Notes: generated from the sequence alone by a model not told the origin. DNA of 64,000 nt from Dyadobacter fanqingshengii (GCF_023822005.2 NZ_CP098806.1:4896501-4960500), one strand, 5' to 3'; positions 33,383 through 43,018 are shown, counted from the stretch's first letter. Numbers and translations: made by a program.

Positions 33383-33569
33383 GGCTATGGCTATTTATTT
33401 TTCTTTGATAATTTAAAGGTACTATGCATTACCCAGTAGTTGTAATAATTTAGTATAAACGGTCTTCTGCCGTGAGTACGGGCACTAAATTTGGTTGAGC
33501 AAACGGCAAAAAACATTAGAGTTACATTAGGATTCTAATTATTCATACACAATACTATTGGCAATGAAT

Positions 33570-33577
33570 TACCTTTG
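33570..33577 (+). promoter_or_regulatory. possible -7 element of secA
   Basis: TACCTTTG matches TANNTTTG exactly, 99 bp before the secA start. No TTG stands at the normal -33 spacing, so this is weak. The rest of the gene-free stretch 33383-33676 shows nothing I can name. Confidence 0.3.
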
Positions 33578-33676
33578 AGATTGAAAATGATAGCTTTGCT
33601 GACAATCTGACACGGTTAGACGCGCAGGCGCAATTATTTTTCTGTAAATGATCGGTTAAAAACATATACTAAAATC

Positions 33677-36600
33677 ATGTTTAAAATATTTTCAAAGCTG
33701 TTCGGCACAAAATCAGAACGGGATTTAAAAGAGTTAACTCCGTACGTTGATAAAGTCAGTGCCGAATATGCGCTCCTGGCTTCCTTAACCAATGATGAAC
33801 TCCGGGCAAAATCCGAAGGTCTGAAACAACATATTTCCGACAACCTTAAATCCATCGACGATCAGATCGCTGTTTTGAGACAACAAGCTGCTGATGAACC
33901 GAATGTGGATAGCAAAGAAGCGATTTTCAAGAAGATTGATGCGCTGGACCTGGATCGTAATAAAGAATTGGAAAGGATTCTTTTGGATATTTTGCCAGAA
34001 GCCTTTGCTATTGTTAAAGAAACGGCCCGGCGTTTTAAAGAGAATGACAAGCTGGAAGTTACCGCGTCGTTCTTCGATAGAGAAGTTGCTACGAAAAAGT
34101 CCCATGTTGTCATTGAAGGTGACAAGGCATACTGGAACACAACCTGGGATGTAATTGGCCAGCCTATTAAGTGGAATATGCTGCATTACGATGTGCAGCT
34201 GATCGGTGGTGTGGTTTTACACCAGGGGAAAATCGCCGAAATGGCAACGGGTGAAGGTAAAACGCTTGTTGCAACGCTTCCTGCATTCCTAAATGCATTG
34301 GCCGGAAACGGCGTCCACATTGTAACCGTGAACGATTACCTGGCCAAACGGGATGCGGAATGGAATGCGCCTCTTTTTGAATTCCACGGAATGAGCGTCG
34401 ATTGCATCGACCGTCACCAGCCTAACACCATTGCCCGCCGCAACGCATATAAAGCATCGTTAACTTACGGAACCAACAACGAATTTGGTTTCGACTATCT
34501 CCGTGACAACATGTCACGTACACCGGAAGAGCTTGTTCAGCGGAAGCACCATTTCGCTATGGTCGATGAGGTCGATTCCGTTTTGATAGATGATGCACGT
34601 ACTCCATTGATCATTAGCGGACCGGTTCCGCGTGGTGATGAGCAGGAATATCTGGAATTGAAGCCGCGCGTTTCGAGGATCGTTGAAGCGCAGAAAAAAC
34701 TGGCCATGGATTTCCTGAATGACGCCAGAAAGAAAATTGCGGCCGGTGATAAAAAAGAAGGAGCATTATCATTGTTCCGTGCACACCGCGGGATGCCCAA
34801 ATACAAGCCTTTGATCAAATACCTGAGTGAATCTGGTATTAAGGCGCTGATGCAGGAATCAGAGTCTATTTATCTGGCTGAAAATCAGAAATTGATGCCG
34901 GTGGCCGATGAGCCGCTTTATTTTACAATCGACGAGCGTCATAACAGCATTGAATTAACAGAAAAAGGAATCGATTTTCTTACCGGCGAATCGGAAGAGT
35001 CCAATTTCTTCATCCTGCCCGACATAGCGGTTGATCTGGATGTGATAGAAAAAGATACGTCGCTGAATGAGCAGGAGCGCATTATCAGGAAAGAAGCATT
35101 AATCCGCGATTATTCCATAAAAACAGCTCGTATCCACACGGTTAATCAGCTTTTGAAAGCATTTACGCTTTTTGAAAAAGATGTGGAATATGTGATCATG
35201 GACGGAAAGGTTAAGATCGTCGATGAGCAGACGGGTCGTATTATGGACGGTCGTCGTTATTCCGATGGTTTGCACCAGGCCATCGAAGCGAAAGAGAATG
35301 TGCGCGTAGAAGATGCAACACAAACTTACGCGACGGTTACATTGCAGAATTACTTCCGTATGTATCACAAGCTGGCCGGTATGACCGGAACGGCGGAGAC
35401 AGAAGCGGGCGAATTCTGGGAAATCTACAAATTGGATGTTGTTTCGATCCCTACCAATGTCAATGCGGTTCGGAAAGATCATGAAGATAAAGTTTACCGT
35501 TCGGTGCGTGAGAAATACAATGCGGTAACAGATGAAATCGTAGAGCTTGTAGAAGCCGGACGACCTGTTTTGGTGGGTACAACTTCGGTTGAGAATTCGG
35601 AGATCATCAGCCGGATGCTTACATTGAGAAAAATCCAGCATCAGGTTTTGAATGCCAAACAACACCAGCGTGAAGCGGAAGTGGTGACAGAAGCCGGTAA
35701 GCCGGGAACTGTCACCATTGCGACGAACATGGCCGGTCGTGGTACGGATATTAAATTGACACCGGAATCAAAACAAGCAGGCGGGCTTGCCATCATTGGT
35801 ACGGAGCGCCATGAAAGCCGTCGTGTAGACAGGCAGCTGCGCGGTCGTTCAGGTCGTCAGGGTGACCCCGGTTCATCGCAGTTCTTTGTTTCATTGGAGG
35901 ATAATCTCATGCGTTTGTTCGGTTCTGACCGGATGGCGAAGGTGATGGACCGAATGGGACTGGAAGAAGGTGAAGTGATCCAGAGTGGGATGATCACCAA
36001 ATCCATTGAACGTGCGCAGAAAAAAGTGGAGGAAAACAACTTTGGCATGCGTAAGCGTCTCCTGGAATACGATGACGTGATGAACTATCAGCGTGACGCC
36101 ATTTATACACGTCGCCGCAATGCATTGTTCGGAGAACGTTTGGCAGTTGACATTGCCAATACACTATATGATGTTTGTGACGAGCTGGTAAGCTCAGCAA
36201 ATTCTTATGCAGAGCTTGAACTGGCTGTGATCACCACATTGGGTATGGAAGTGCCTTACAGTGAGTCGGAATATGGATCGTTGAAGCCTGCGGACCGTTC
36301 GCAAAAACTTTATAGCGCCGCTGAAAAGCAATATCAGGACAAAAATTCAGGCATAGCGGAAAAGGCGTTGCCGGTTTTGAGTTCGATTAATGCGGAGCGT
36401 GGTGCAACCATTTCCGAGATCATGATTCCTTTCAGCGACGGAATCCGTCAGACCGGCGTTGTGGTTGGCTTGAAAAAAGCAATTGAAAATGGTGGAAAAG
36501 AGATCACGAACGAAATGGAAAAAGCCATTGTGCTTTCGCTGATCGACCAGGAATGGAAGGAGCATTTGCGTGAAATGGATGATTTGAAACAATCCGTTCA

Positions 36601-37024
36601 GAATGCTGTATTTGAACAAAAAGATCCTTTGTTGATCTATAAATTCGAATCGGTCGAGCTGTTTAAACGCTTCCTGAGCAAAGTGAATTTTGATATGATC
36701 TCCTTCTTAATGAAGGCGGATATTCCTCAGGAAGAGGCAGTTCCGGCTACTGCGGTGCAACAAACCGTGCGTCGCCCGGCTCCGGCCCCTGCATTGCATA
36801 CCAACCGTGAAGAAGACTTCGATGCTGAACTGGACGGTGGCCCTAACGAGTACGCTCGCAACATGGAGTCGACAACCAAAGCGCAGCCTGTTCGCACCAT
36901 TAAAATCGCCGACAGGAACCAGAAAGTGTCTGTTCAGTATCGCGATGGGCGGATTTTGCGTGATGTAAAATTCAAGAAAGTAGAGCAGGAAGTAAAAAAC
37001 GGAGACTGCGTTGTGATCGAATAA
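33677..37024 (+). CDS. secA: preprotein translocase ATPase SecA
   Basis: A 1115-residue motor ATPase that pushes unfolded preproteins through SecYEG. Walker A MATGEGKT is at residues 189-196 and the DEVD Walker B at 297-300; GTTSVENSEIISRML and NMAGRGTDIKL belong to the second motor domain. The protein is longer than the 901-residue E. coli SecA, with the additional length between the two motor domains and near the C-terminus, as usual in Bacteroidota. The C-terminal zinc-binding SEC-C motif is absent; the protein ends in a short acidic/basic tail (KKVEQEVKNGDCVVIE). It works with the SecDF at 52568. A terminator follows directly. Confidence 0.96.
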   Translation: MFKIFSKLFGTKSERDLKELTPYVDKVSAEYALLASLTNDELRAKSEGLKQHISDNLKSIDDQIAVLRQQAADEPNVDSKEAIFKKIDALDLDRNKELERILLDILPEAFAIVKETARRFKENDKLEVTASFFDREVATKKSHVVIEGDKAYWNTTWDVIGQPIKWNMLHYDVQLIGGVVLHQGKIAEMATGEGKTLVATLPAFLNALAGNGVHIVTVNDYLAKRDAEWNAPLFEFHGMSVDCIDRHQPNTIARRNAYKASLTYGTNNEFGFDYLRDNMSRTPEELVQRKHHFAMVDEVDSVLIDDARTPLIISGPVPRGDEQEYLELKPRVSRIVEAQKKLAMDFLNDARKKIAAGDKKEGALSLFRAHRGMPKYKPLIKYLSESGIKALMQESESIYLAENQKLMPVADEPLYFTIDERHNSIELTEKGIDFLTGESEESNFFILPDIAVDLDVIEKDTSLNEQERIIRKEALIRDYSIKTARIHTVNQLLKAFTLFEKDVEYVIMDGKVKIVDEQTGRIMDGRRYSDGLHQAIEAKENVRVEDATQTYATVTLQNYFRMYHKLAGMTGTAETEAGEFWEIYKLDVVSIPTNVNAVRKDHEDKVYRSVREKYNAVTDEIVELVEAGRPVLVGTTSVENSEIISRMLTLRKIQHQVLNAKQHQREAEVVTEAGKPGTVTIATNMAGRGTDIKLTPESKQAGGLAIIGTERHESRRVDRQLRGRSGRQGDPGSSQFFVSLEDNLMRLFGSDRMAKVMDRMGLEEGEVIQSGMITKSIERAQKKVEENNFGMRKRLLEYDDVMNYQRDAIYTRRRNALFGERLAVDIANTLYDVCDELVSSANSYAELELAVITTLGMEVPYSESEYGSLKPADRSQKLYSAAEKQYQDKNSGIAEKALPVLSSINAERGATISEIMIPFSDGIRQTGVVVGLKKAIENGGKEITNEMEKAIVLSLIDQEWKEHLREMDDLKQSVQNAVFEQKDPLLIYKFESVELFKRFLSKVNFDMISFLMKADIPQEEAVPATAVQQTVRRPAPAPALHTNREEDFDAELDGGPNEYARNMESTTKAQPVRTIKIADRNQKVSVQYRDGRILRDVKFKKVEQEVKNGDCVVIE

Positions 37025-37050
37025 TCAGTCACAAAACATTAATAAATTGT

Positions 37051-37087
37051 AAAGCCCTGCCTGTCTGAATGGATTGGCAGGGCTTTT
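37051..37087 (+). terminator. intrinsic terminator of secA
   Basis: AAAGCCCTGCC (37051-37061) pairs perfectly with GGCAGGGCTTT (37076-37086), ending in four Ts. It starts 26 bp after the secA stop. Confidence 0.8.
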
Positions 37088-37158
37088 GATTGAAAGGAAA
37101 TCAGTATTTATACGATATTTGTATTTTACAGCAAGTCATTAACGAAACATTACCCTGC

Positions 37159-37818
37159 ATGAGACTGCACAAAGAAGGCTACACCATCATGGCCATAACA
37201 GCCATTATATTGATACTGATAAACTTAGGGATACATTACATGCTTCCCGATGGTTTTTGGATCCCAAGATTGGTGTTGATTGGCAGTGTGATCGTCTTCC
37301 TCCTTGTCGTGCAGTTTTTCCGCGTTCCAAAGCGTGTGGTGCATAAAAGTGATAGACAAATTGTTGCGCCCTGTGACGGGAAAGTGGTTGTGATCGAAGA
37401 AGTGGTTGAAAGTGAGTATTTTAACGGCCCAAGGAGACAGATCAGCATTTTTATGTCTCCGCTGAATGTGCATATCAACTGGAACCCGATTAGCGGGGTG
37501 ATCCAGTATTTCAAATATCATCCCGGACTTTATCTCGTGGCCTGGCACCCAAAGTCCAGCACGGATAATGAGCGCACAACCGTGGTTATTAAAACCATTG
37601 AAGGCATTGAGATATTATTCCGCCAGATTGCCGGCGCAGCCGCCCGCCGCATACGCTGGTATGTGAAGGAAGGCGATCAGGTTGAGCAGAGCACGGAAAT
37701 GGGCTTTATCAAGTTTGGATCGCGTGTGGATATCTTCTTGCCGCTCGATGCCGACGTAAAGGTGAATTTACAGGACAAAACAGTGGGCAGCGTAACTGTG
37801 CTGGCAGAATTAAAATAA
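37159..37818 (+). CDS. psd: phosphatidylserine decarboxylase (short, PSD-A type)
   Basis: A 219-residue proenzyme that makes phosphatidylethanolamine. Two N-terminal membrane-associated hydrophobic segments precede the catalytic part with VAPCDGKVVVIEE, ISIFMSPLNVHINW and the cleavage site KFGSRVD. Autocleavage between Gly187 and Ser188 would create the pyruvoyl group on the alpha chain. I start at ATG 37159 (MRLHKEGYT), the typical N-terminus of this short type. A phosphatidylserine synthase gene, often adjacent, is not present here. Its 3' end overlaps the convergent rhomboid gene by 9 bp. Confidence 0.92.
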   Translation: MRLHKEGYTIMAITAIILILINLGIHYMLPDGFWIPRLVLIGSVIVFLLVVQFFRVPKRVVHKSDRQIVAPCDGKVVVIEEVVESEYFNGPRRQISIFMSPLNVHINWNPISGVIQYFKYHPGLYLVAWHPKSSTDNERTTVVIKTIEGIEILFRQIAGAAARRIRWYVKEGDQVEQSTEMGFIKFGSRVDIFLPLDADVKVNLQDKTVGSVTVLAELK

Positions 37819-38430
37819 TCGCCAGCTCAAAATTTGCTGCAAGAACCCGGGAACTGCGCTCGGATAAACCACGGCCATAAATATAAATCCGAAAATGGCC
37901 CCAACCATGTGCGCGCTGTGGTTCACATAACTTGTTCCGCGCTTGGATTCATAAAATGAATATCCCAGAAAGAGCAAGCCAAAGATAAATCCGGGCATAC
38001 AGATAAAGAAATACAGACAAACCTGCATTAACGGAGAATAAAGGATCGCGGCAAAAAGAACAGCTGAAACGCCACCAGAGGCACCCAGAGAGTTGTATTT
38101 GGAATTATTCCTATGTTTTAAAAATGTGGGAATATCAGAAACAATGATCCCGACAATGTAAAGGAACAGGAAATAGAATGTTCCGCTCGGCCCGAACAGC
38201 ATTCCGAAAAGTCTTTCAATTCCTTCTCCTACAAACCACAAACTGAGCATATTAAAGATCAAATGCCCAAAATCGGCGTGAACAAAGCCCGATGTAACGA
38301 AGCGATAATATTCATTCCGCTGCGTGACTTTGTAGGGATTAAGAATCAGCTTTTCCATTAAACTATAATTGTTCAATGCGTAATAACTGATGCCGGATGT
38401 GATAATGACGAGTATGAGGGTTATTGACAT
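37810..38430 (-). CDS. rhomboid family intramembrane serine protease
   Basis: A 206-residue protein with six hydrophobic spans and the rhomboid catalytic pair: serine in SLGASGGVSAVLF and histidine in NHSAHMVGAIFG. HADFGHLIFNMLSLWFVG is the usual loop-1/span-2 segment with the conserved His and Asn. It cleaves membrane proteins within the bilayer; the substrate is unknown. The polyprenyl synthase gene ends 27 bp upstream on the same strand. Confidence 0.92.
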   Translation of the reverse strand: MSITLILVIITSGISYYALNNYSLMEKLILNPYKVTQRNEYYRFVTSGFVHADFGHLIFNMLSLWFVGEGIERLFGMLFGPSGTFYFLFLYIVGIIVSDIPTFLKHRNNSKYNSLGASGGVSAVLFAAILYSPLMQVCLYFFICMPGFIFGLLFLGYSFYESKRGTSYVNHSAHMVGAIFGFIFMAVVYPSAVPGFLQQILSWRLF

Positions 38431-38457
38431 GGTCGATTTTAAATGTTTGAATAGCTA

Positions 38458-39432
38458 TTATTTTTCTCGCTCTACCAATTGCTCAGCAAATTGCAGCAAT
38501 GGTTCTTTTCTTCTTTCATCTATTTTTAGTGCGTGCAGGCTGGAAAGCCCTTTGGTAAAATATTCCTGGATCTTCTGTTCGGTAAACGCCCGGATGCCTA
38601 GATTTTCATAAATGGCAGTTATAGCAGCCACTTTTTTCTGCTTATCAAAAGTCTCTAAACCAATCCATCTATCCAGCTCGGCTTTGGAACCATTATCGGC
38701 CTTGGACAAAGCTTCAATGAGTAAGAATGTCTTCTTATTGGAAATAATATCTCCACCCACTTGCTTGCCAAACTTGTCAGGATCGCCGTAAACGTCCAGA
38801 AGATCATCTTTCAGCTGAAAACCAATCCCCATATTTTCGCCGGCCGAATACAAAAGCTGAATGGATTCTTCATCTGCGCCACCGATAATTCCGCCCAGTT
38901 CCAATGCAAAACCCAGTAAAACAGACGTTTTCAGGCGAATCATTCCCAGGTATTCCTCTTCGGTAACGTCCCAGCGGATTTCAAAATTCATATCCAGCTG
39001 CTGGCCTTCGCAAACTTCTGCGGCTGTTTTATTAAATCTCTCCAAAACACGGCGCAGCTTCTCGGCCGGAATGTCCAGTAACAGGTCGTAAGCCTTTATT
39101 AACATGACATCTCCTGATAAAATCGCGGTGTTCGCATTCCATTTTTCATGAACCGTCGGCTTGCCTCTTCGCAGCGGGGCCTGGTCCATAATGTCGTCGT
39201 GCATTAATGTGAAATTGTGAAAAACCTCTACTGCCATGGCTGGTTTAATGGCATTTTCCCAATTATCGGAATATATAGAAGCGGCAAGCAATGTTAGTAA
39301 CGGACGGAAACGTTTCCCGCCAAGCGACATAATGTAGCGAATAGGCTCGTAAAGCTCAATGGGATGTTCGCCGTAAGATTGCTTTTCAAATTCAATTTGC
39401 AGCGTCCGCAGTAATTGTTCGGGTTTAATCAT
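38458..39432 (-). CDS. polyprenyl diphosphate synthase (geranylgeranyl/farnesyl type)
   Basis: A 324-residue trans-prenyltransferase that condenses IPP with allylic diphosphates. The first aspartate-rich motif is LMHDDIMDQAPLRRGKPT and the second GFQLKDDLLDVYGD; the GGKRFRPLL segment binds IPP. Product chain length cannot be read reliably. I start at ATG 39432 (MIKPEQLL); the longer open frame upstream has unrelated sequence and overlaps the divergent aminotransferase. Its substrates come from the MEP pathway that IspH (19182) completes. Confidence 0.92.
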   Translation of the reverse strand: MIKPEQLLRTLQIEFEKQSYGEHPIELYEPIRYIMSLGGKRFRPLLTLLAASIYSDNWENAIKPAMAVEVFHNFTLMHDDIMDQAPLRRGKPTVHEKWNANTAILSGDVMLIKAYDLLLDIPAEKLRRVLERFNKTAAEVCEGQQLDMNFEIRWDVTEEEYLGMIRLKTSVLLGFALELGGIIGGADEESIQLLYSAGENMGIGFQLKDDLLDVYGDPDKFGKQVGGDIISNKKTFLLIEALSKADNGSKAELDRWIGLETFDKQKKVAAITAIYENLGIRAFTEQKIQEYFTKGLSSLHALKIDERRKEPLLQFAEQLVEREK

Positions 39433-39527
39433 TCGCAGAGTAAAAAAGATCCGTTCAGATAAATCTGACGGGTAAAATAGTAACGTTGTGATTTGATTAG
39501 ATATGTATGCAAAGTAGGGAAAATTAA

Positions 39528-39535
39528 TAACTTTG
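39528..39535 (+). promoter_or_regulatory. possible -7 element of the class IV aminotransferase gene
   Basis: TAACTTTG fits TANNTTTG exactly, 33 bp before ATG 39569. A matching -33 element is not clear. Confidence 0.35.
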
Positions 39536-39568
39536 AGATTCCGCCCATCATATATTAATTCATTCAGC

Positions 39569-40399
39569 ATGCCCTTTCACCAATATTTCAACGGAGAAAT
39601 CCTTCCTATCGACAGTCCGATTTTTAAAACCAATGATCTTGGATTGCTTCGTGGTTTTGGGCTTTTTGACTATTTCAGGACCTATAATGGCGTGCCTTTC
39701 CGTTGGAATGATTACTGGCAGCGCTTTGAAAATTCGGCCCGGCTGTTGAAACTCACATTGCCTGTAACGCAACAGATAACGGAGAAGGTGTTGGCCGACC
39801 TGCACGCTATGTCGGGTGAGCAGGAAGTCGCTTTTCGCTTTGTATTGACCGGCGGTTATGCGCCCGATAGCGTGCATGTTGTGCAGCCCAATTTCCTGAT
39901 CCGGACAGAACCATTGCCTCAGGACAATCCTGCGGGACGGTTGAAAGGCATTAAAGTCCTGCCTTACGACTATGTCCGCGACTTGCCGGAAGTGAAGACG
40001 ACGAATTACGTCCATATGGTTTTAATGGCCGACGAGCTGAGGCGTCAACAAGCTGCTGATTTGCTTTTCCATAAAGACGGCGAAATCAGTGAGCTGACGA
40101 GGAGCAACATTTTCATTTTTCACGGCGACAAGCTCATCACTTCGGATCGTAATATTTTGAAAGGCATTACAAGAAAAGTTGTGATGGAGCTTGCCAAGCC
40201 TCATTTTGAAGTAGAGATCAGGCCGGTATTGTATAAAGAAGTGATTTTGGCCGACGAAGTTTTCACAACCAGCACTACCAAATGGGTAATGCCCGTTGTG
40301 CAAATCGGCGATTTGCCCGTTGGCAGCGGGGAAGCTGGTAAAAGGACACTTCTCTTGCAGCAATTGTTCGAAAAACTGGTTACCGATTGGGGCAAATAA
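39569..40399 (+). CDS. class IV aminotransferase (PabC/branched-chain aminotransferase-like)
   Basis: A 276-residue fold-type IV PLP enzyme. The PLP lysine is likely in PEVKTTNYVHMVLM, and SELTRSNIFIFHGDKLITS followed by ILKGITRKVVMELA is the usual C-terminal signature around the cofactor phosphate. The family includes 4-amino-4-deoxychorismate lyase, branched-chain and D-amino-acid aminotransferases, and these cannot be separated safely from sequence alone. The length is near that of ADC lyase, and a folate gene (folK) lies elsewhere in the window, which is only weak support. Start at ATG 39569 gives the family-like MPFHQYFNGEILP. Confidence 0.85.
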   Translation: MPFHQYFNGEILPIDSPIFKTNDLGLLRGFGLFDYFRTYNGVPFRWNDYWQRFENSARLLKLTLPVTQQITEKVLADLHAMSGEQEVAFRFVLTGGYAPDSVHVVQPNFLIRTEPLPQDNPAGRLKGIKVLPYDYVRDLPEVKTTNYVHMVLMADELRRQQAADLLFHKDGEISELTRSNIFIFHGDKLITSDRNILKGITRKVVMELAKPHFEVEIRPVLYKEVILADEVFTTSTTKWVMPVVQIGDLPVGSGEAGKRTLLLQQLFEKLVTDWGK

Positions 40400-40429
40400 A
40401 AAAGTGGCGAGCCAGTTGGCCGCCACTTT
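40398..40429 (-). terminator. intrinsic terminator of the secreted-repeat lipoprotein gene
   Basis: AAAGTGGCG (40401-40409) and CGCCACTTT (40421-40429) make a 9-bp stem with an 11-nt loop, followed on the minus strand by six Ts that extend into the stop region of the convergent aminotransferase gene. Confidence 0.75.
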
Positions 40430-40451
40430 CCGATTCTCGTAATAAGCTAAT

Positions 40452-41315
40452 TTATTTAGGCGCATTCGGTGAATCCTTGTTAACGATGGGCCAAACGCCA
40501 GGTCTTGGAACGCTGACACCTTTGGTCATGCCTCTTTTCATTTCATCAGGCCCGAAATAGTAAAGCGGCCATCCTTTATAGGTAAGTTGTTTTTTGCCAA
40601 AAACATCAATGGTTGCAAACAACGCCTTGTCCACACCTGTCGGGGTGCCCTTAACCTCGTCCGCAACATAGATCGGCCACGCTGCGTCCTTCACCGGATC
40701 ATTGGTTGTGTAATTGTTATTGTTAGAAGAATCGCGTGCAAACGCATACAATGTCCGCCCCATGTCATCCACGAAAAACTGCGTTTCAGCCGTTCCTTCT
40801 TTATAATCAGCCAGGTAAGATTTGCCATCAAGGCCAACAAGCTGGGCATTGGCCAGCATAACCGTGTAATCCGTTTTGGCGACAAACCATATTCCACCTA
40901 CATTCTCACCTTTCACCTCACCGGCAGCTGCATCATTTTTATAATAATACAATGGCCATCCTTTATAAGTGGTTTGTGGTTTGCCGTCAGCACGGGTAAT
41001 GGTCGCGAAATCGCTGGCAGTCAGCCCGCCATCGATTTTAAGCTTACTAAGGTCTGCAACAGAGAAAACAGGCCAGTTGGCCTCGCAGTTGCCGGAGCAC
41101 GCTGAATTTCCATTGGCATCTTTTGAAAAGAAATACAATGTCTTACCGTCCTTATCAGTCAAAATTTTTCCCAAAGTGGAATTGTCTTTGAGCTGGACAT
41201 CATTAGCAACGGGAATTGGATCTGGATCGGCGTCATCGTCGTCCGAGCAGGCTATGACGACTGACATGACGAATCCCAGGGCAAAAACCATGCGGGAAAG
41301 CTTGAAAATTTTCAT
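40452..41315 (-). CDS. lipoprotein with two secreted-repeat modules (COG4315 type)
   Basis: A 287-residue lipoprotein starting at ATG 41315, with a signal sequence and lipobox ending in VIACSDDDD, so an Asp-rich linker follows the lipidated Cys. Two tandem modules of the secreted repeat of unknown function family come next. Each has an LY.F/A core (GKTLYFFSKD; GRTLYAFARD), an AxWP turn, and T-Y-K-G-W-P-L-Y-Y near its end. Only the first module keeps the CxGxC pair (CSGNCEANWP). The second has no cysteines there. The family is exported and poorly characterised. Single gene with its own terminator. Confidence 0.85.
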   Translation of the reverse strand: MKIFKLSRMVFALGFVMSVVIACSDDDDADPDPIPVANDVQLKDNSTLGKILTDKDGKTLYFFSKDANGNSACSGNCEANWPVFSVADLSKLKIDGGLTASDFATITRADGKPQTTYKGWPLYYYKNDAAAGEVKGENVGGIWFVAKTDYTVMLANAQLVGLDGKSYLADYKEGTAETQFFVDDMGRTLYAFARDSSNNNNYTTNDPVKDAAWPIYVADEVKGTPTGVDKALFATIDVFGKKQLTYKGWPLYYFGPDEMKRGMTKGVSVPRPGVWPIVNKDSPNAPK

Positions 41316-41390
41316 CGGATTCAAATTTTTATTGTTAGAGATGAATTGGTTTGTCGTGAATACGAGCAAAGCCTTCCGATGGTTGCGTAC

Positions 41391-41420
41391 AAAAAAAGCA
41401 TAACCGGAGGCTATGCTTTT
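41391..41420 (-). terminator. intrinsic terminator of thiL
   Basis: AAAAGCATA (41394-41402) pairs with TATGCTTTT (41412-41420); the minus-strand RNA ends in seven Us. It lies 19 bp after the thiL stop. Confidence 0.8.
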
Positions 41421-41438
41421 CGAATGTGGTAATTAATT

Positions 41439-42458
41439 TCAGCTCCAACCCTGGGCCGTAATCGGCACGCGGCTATCGCCTTTGGTGTGGAGCACAATTT
41501 CCTCTTTATTGGCCGTTATGTAGCCTATGAAGCTGATTTTAGGATTATTTTTGATCAAATCATAAGAAGCCTGGGGAACAGTAAAAAGCAGTTCATAATC
41601 TTCACCACCGTTCATTGCAGCAGTTATCGGCCCAATGTTCAGTTCTGAAGCCGCCAGGTAAGTTTGCTCATCAATAGGAATCCGCTCTTCAAAAACCACC
41701 GCACCCACACCCGATTGCGCACATATGTGAAGCAGATCCGAAGCCAGTCCATCCGAAACGTCGATCATGGAAGTAGGCAACACGCCTGCTTCCGCCAGCT
41801 CATATACGACGTCCATACGTGCTTCGGGGCGAAGCTGGCGCTGGATTACGTAATCCTTACCTTCCAGTTCGGGCTGCATTTCAGGATTGGCCAGAAAAAC
41901 CTGCTTTTCTCTTTCCAGTAATTGCAAACCCAGATAAGCGCCACCCAGATCGCCCGTAACACAAAGCAGATCATTGGGTTTCGCCGTATTTCTATAAGTG
42001 ATTTTATCCTTATTAACCTTTCCAAAAACACTTACCGAAATGAGTAATCCTGATCTCGACGACGAAGTATCTCCACCCACCAGATCCACATTAAAATCCG
42101 CGCAAGCCACTTTCATCCCTTCATATAATTCATCTATCGCCTCCAGTGAAAACCGGTTGCTTAATGCCAGATTCACAGTGACTTGTCTCGGAATGCCATT
42201 CATGGCCGCAATGTCCGAAACATTAACGGAGATGGCTTTGTAACCTAAATGTTTCAGAGGGAAAAATGTAAGATCAAAATGCACGCCTTCCAGGAGCAGA
42301 TCGGATGAAAGCAGGCCATATTCTTCACCTGTGTCAATCACCGCTGCATCGTCACCAATTCCCCTTATCGTATCCGGTAATGTCGTTTTTATTCCGCTAT
42401 TTATTCTTTTTATCAACCCGAACTCACCCAGGCTGCTTATTTCAGTTCTTGTTTCCAT
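41439..42458 (-). CDS. thiL: thiamine-monophosphate kinase
   Basis: A 339-residue ATP-dependent kinase that converts thiamine phosphate to the active diphosphate, the last step of cofactor synthesis. The PurM-like fold shows GIGDDAAVID near the N-terminus (metal-binding Asp residues), VGGDTSSSRSG in the middle and DVSDGLASDLLHICAQ in the C-terminal part. Length is normal. It is a single gene with terminator; no other thiamine genes lie near. Confidence 0.95.
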   Translation of the reverse strand: METRTEISSLGEFGLIKRINSGIKTTLPDTIRGIGDDAAVIDTGEEYGLLSSDLLLEGVHFDLTFFPLKHLGYKAISVNVSDIAAMNGIPRQVTVNLALSNRFSLEAIDELYEGMKVACADFNVDLVGGDTSSSRSGLLISVSVFGKVNKDKITYRNTAKPNDLLCVTGDLGGAYLGLQLLEREKQVFLANPEMQPELEGKDYVIQRQLRPEARMDVVYELAEAGVLPTSMIDVSDGLASDLLHICAQSGVGAVVFEERIPIDEQTYLAASELNIGPITAAMNGGEDYELLFTVPQASYDLIKNNPKISFIGYITANKEEIVLHTKGDSRVPITAQGWS

Positions 42459-42473
42459 GGTGCAAAATTAGCT

Positions 42474-42513
42474 AAAAAAAGCGAAGCCACTTCCTGGTAG
42501 AAATGGCTTCGCT
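42474..42513 (-). terminator. intrinsic terminator of the 151-residue lipoprotein gene
   Basis: AGCGAAGCCA (42480-42489) pairs perfectly with TGGCTTCGCT (42504-42513) around a 14-nt loop, followed by seven Us on the minus strand (A-run 42474-42480). Confidence 0.85.
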
Positions 42514-42562
42514 ATATGATGGTTTATCTCAAAAGCATTTTTAAAAATGCCGGTGGGGAATA

Positions 42563-43018
42563 TTACGGATTGCTTAATGTGTATTCGTTGATTGTTCCGC
42601 CCGTTTTTGGACTGGTTTTCAGTCTGGTAAGGACCAATCTGGCGTCATCAAGGGATGTGATTGTAAATTCAATGGTTCCGCCGCTTCCGGTTGGTTGAGG
42701 AGTCAACTCTTTAAGGATCAGCTTGGAATCTCCGTCCAGTTCCCATACCCCGCTGAATGTGCTGCCGTCAAAATCAGTATAGGAAACCGTTTTAGTGCCG
42801 GATGCATCATTTAATGTTAGTCTGAAAGCCGAGTAAGCAGGAACAGCATTGGTGGATCCTCCTCTGGTGTAAACAACTGTTGGCCCGTGCTTCACCGATT
42901 CTGCCGTCCAGGCCTTTGCAATACGTTCTGAAACGGGCTTCACTTTTTTCTTACATCCGGTTGCAATCAAGGTAAGTGCCAGTATTGTACACCAAATTAA
43001 AGAGTAACTTTTTTTCAT
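42563..43018 (-). CDS. lipocalin-like lipoprotein (hypothetical)
   Basis: A 151-residue protein with a signal sequence and lipobox ending at Cys22 (LIATGCKKK). The mature part begins with an R-I-A-K-A-W segment and alternates beta strands (SAFRLTLND, FSGVWELDGDSKLILKEL, IEFTITSLDDARLVLTRL), resembling small lipocalin-like lipoproteins common in Bacteroidota. Ligand and role are unknown. It starts at ATG 43018. Confidence 0.75.
   Translation of the reverse strand: MKKSYSLIWCTILALTLIATGCKKKVKPVSERIAKAWTAESVKHGPTVVYTRGGSTNAVPAYSAFRLTLNDASGTKTVSYTDFDGSTFSGVWELDGDSKLILKELTPQPTGSGGTIEFTITSLDDARLVLTRLKTSPKTGGTINEYTLSNP

Noticed and set aside
33495..33506. TTGAGCAAACGG also found near 19143
   Set aside because: A shared 12-mer is expected by chance many times in 64 kb, and the contexts are unrelated.
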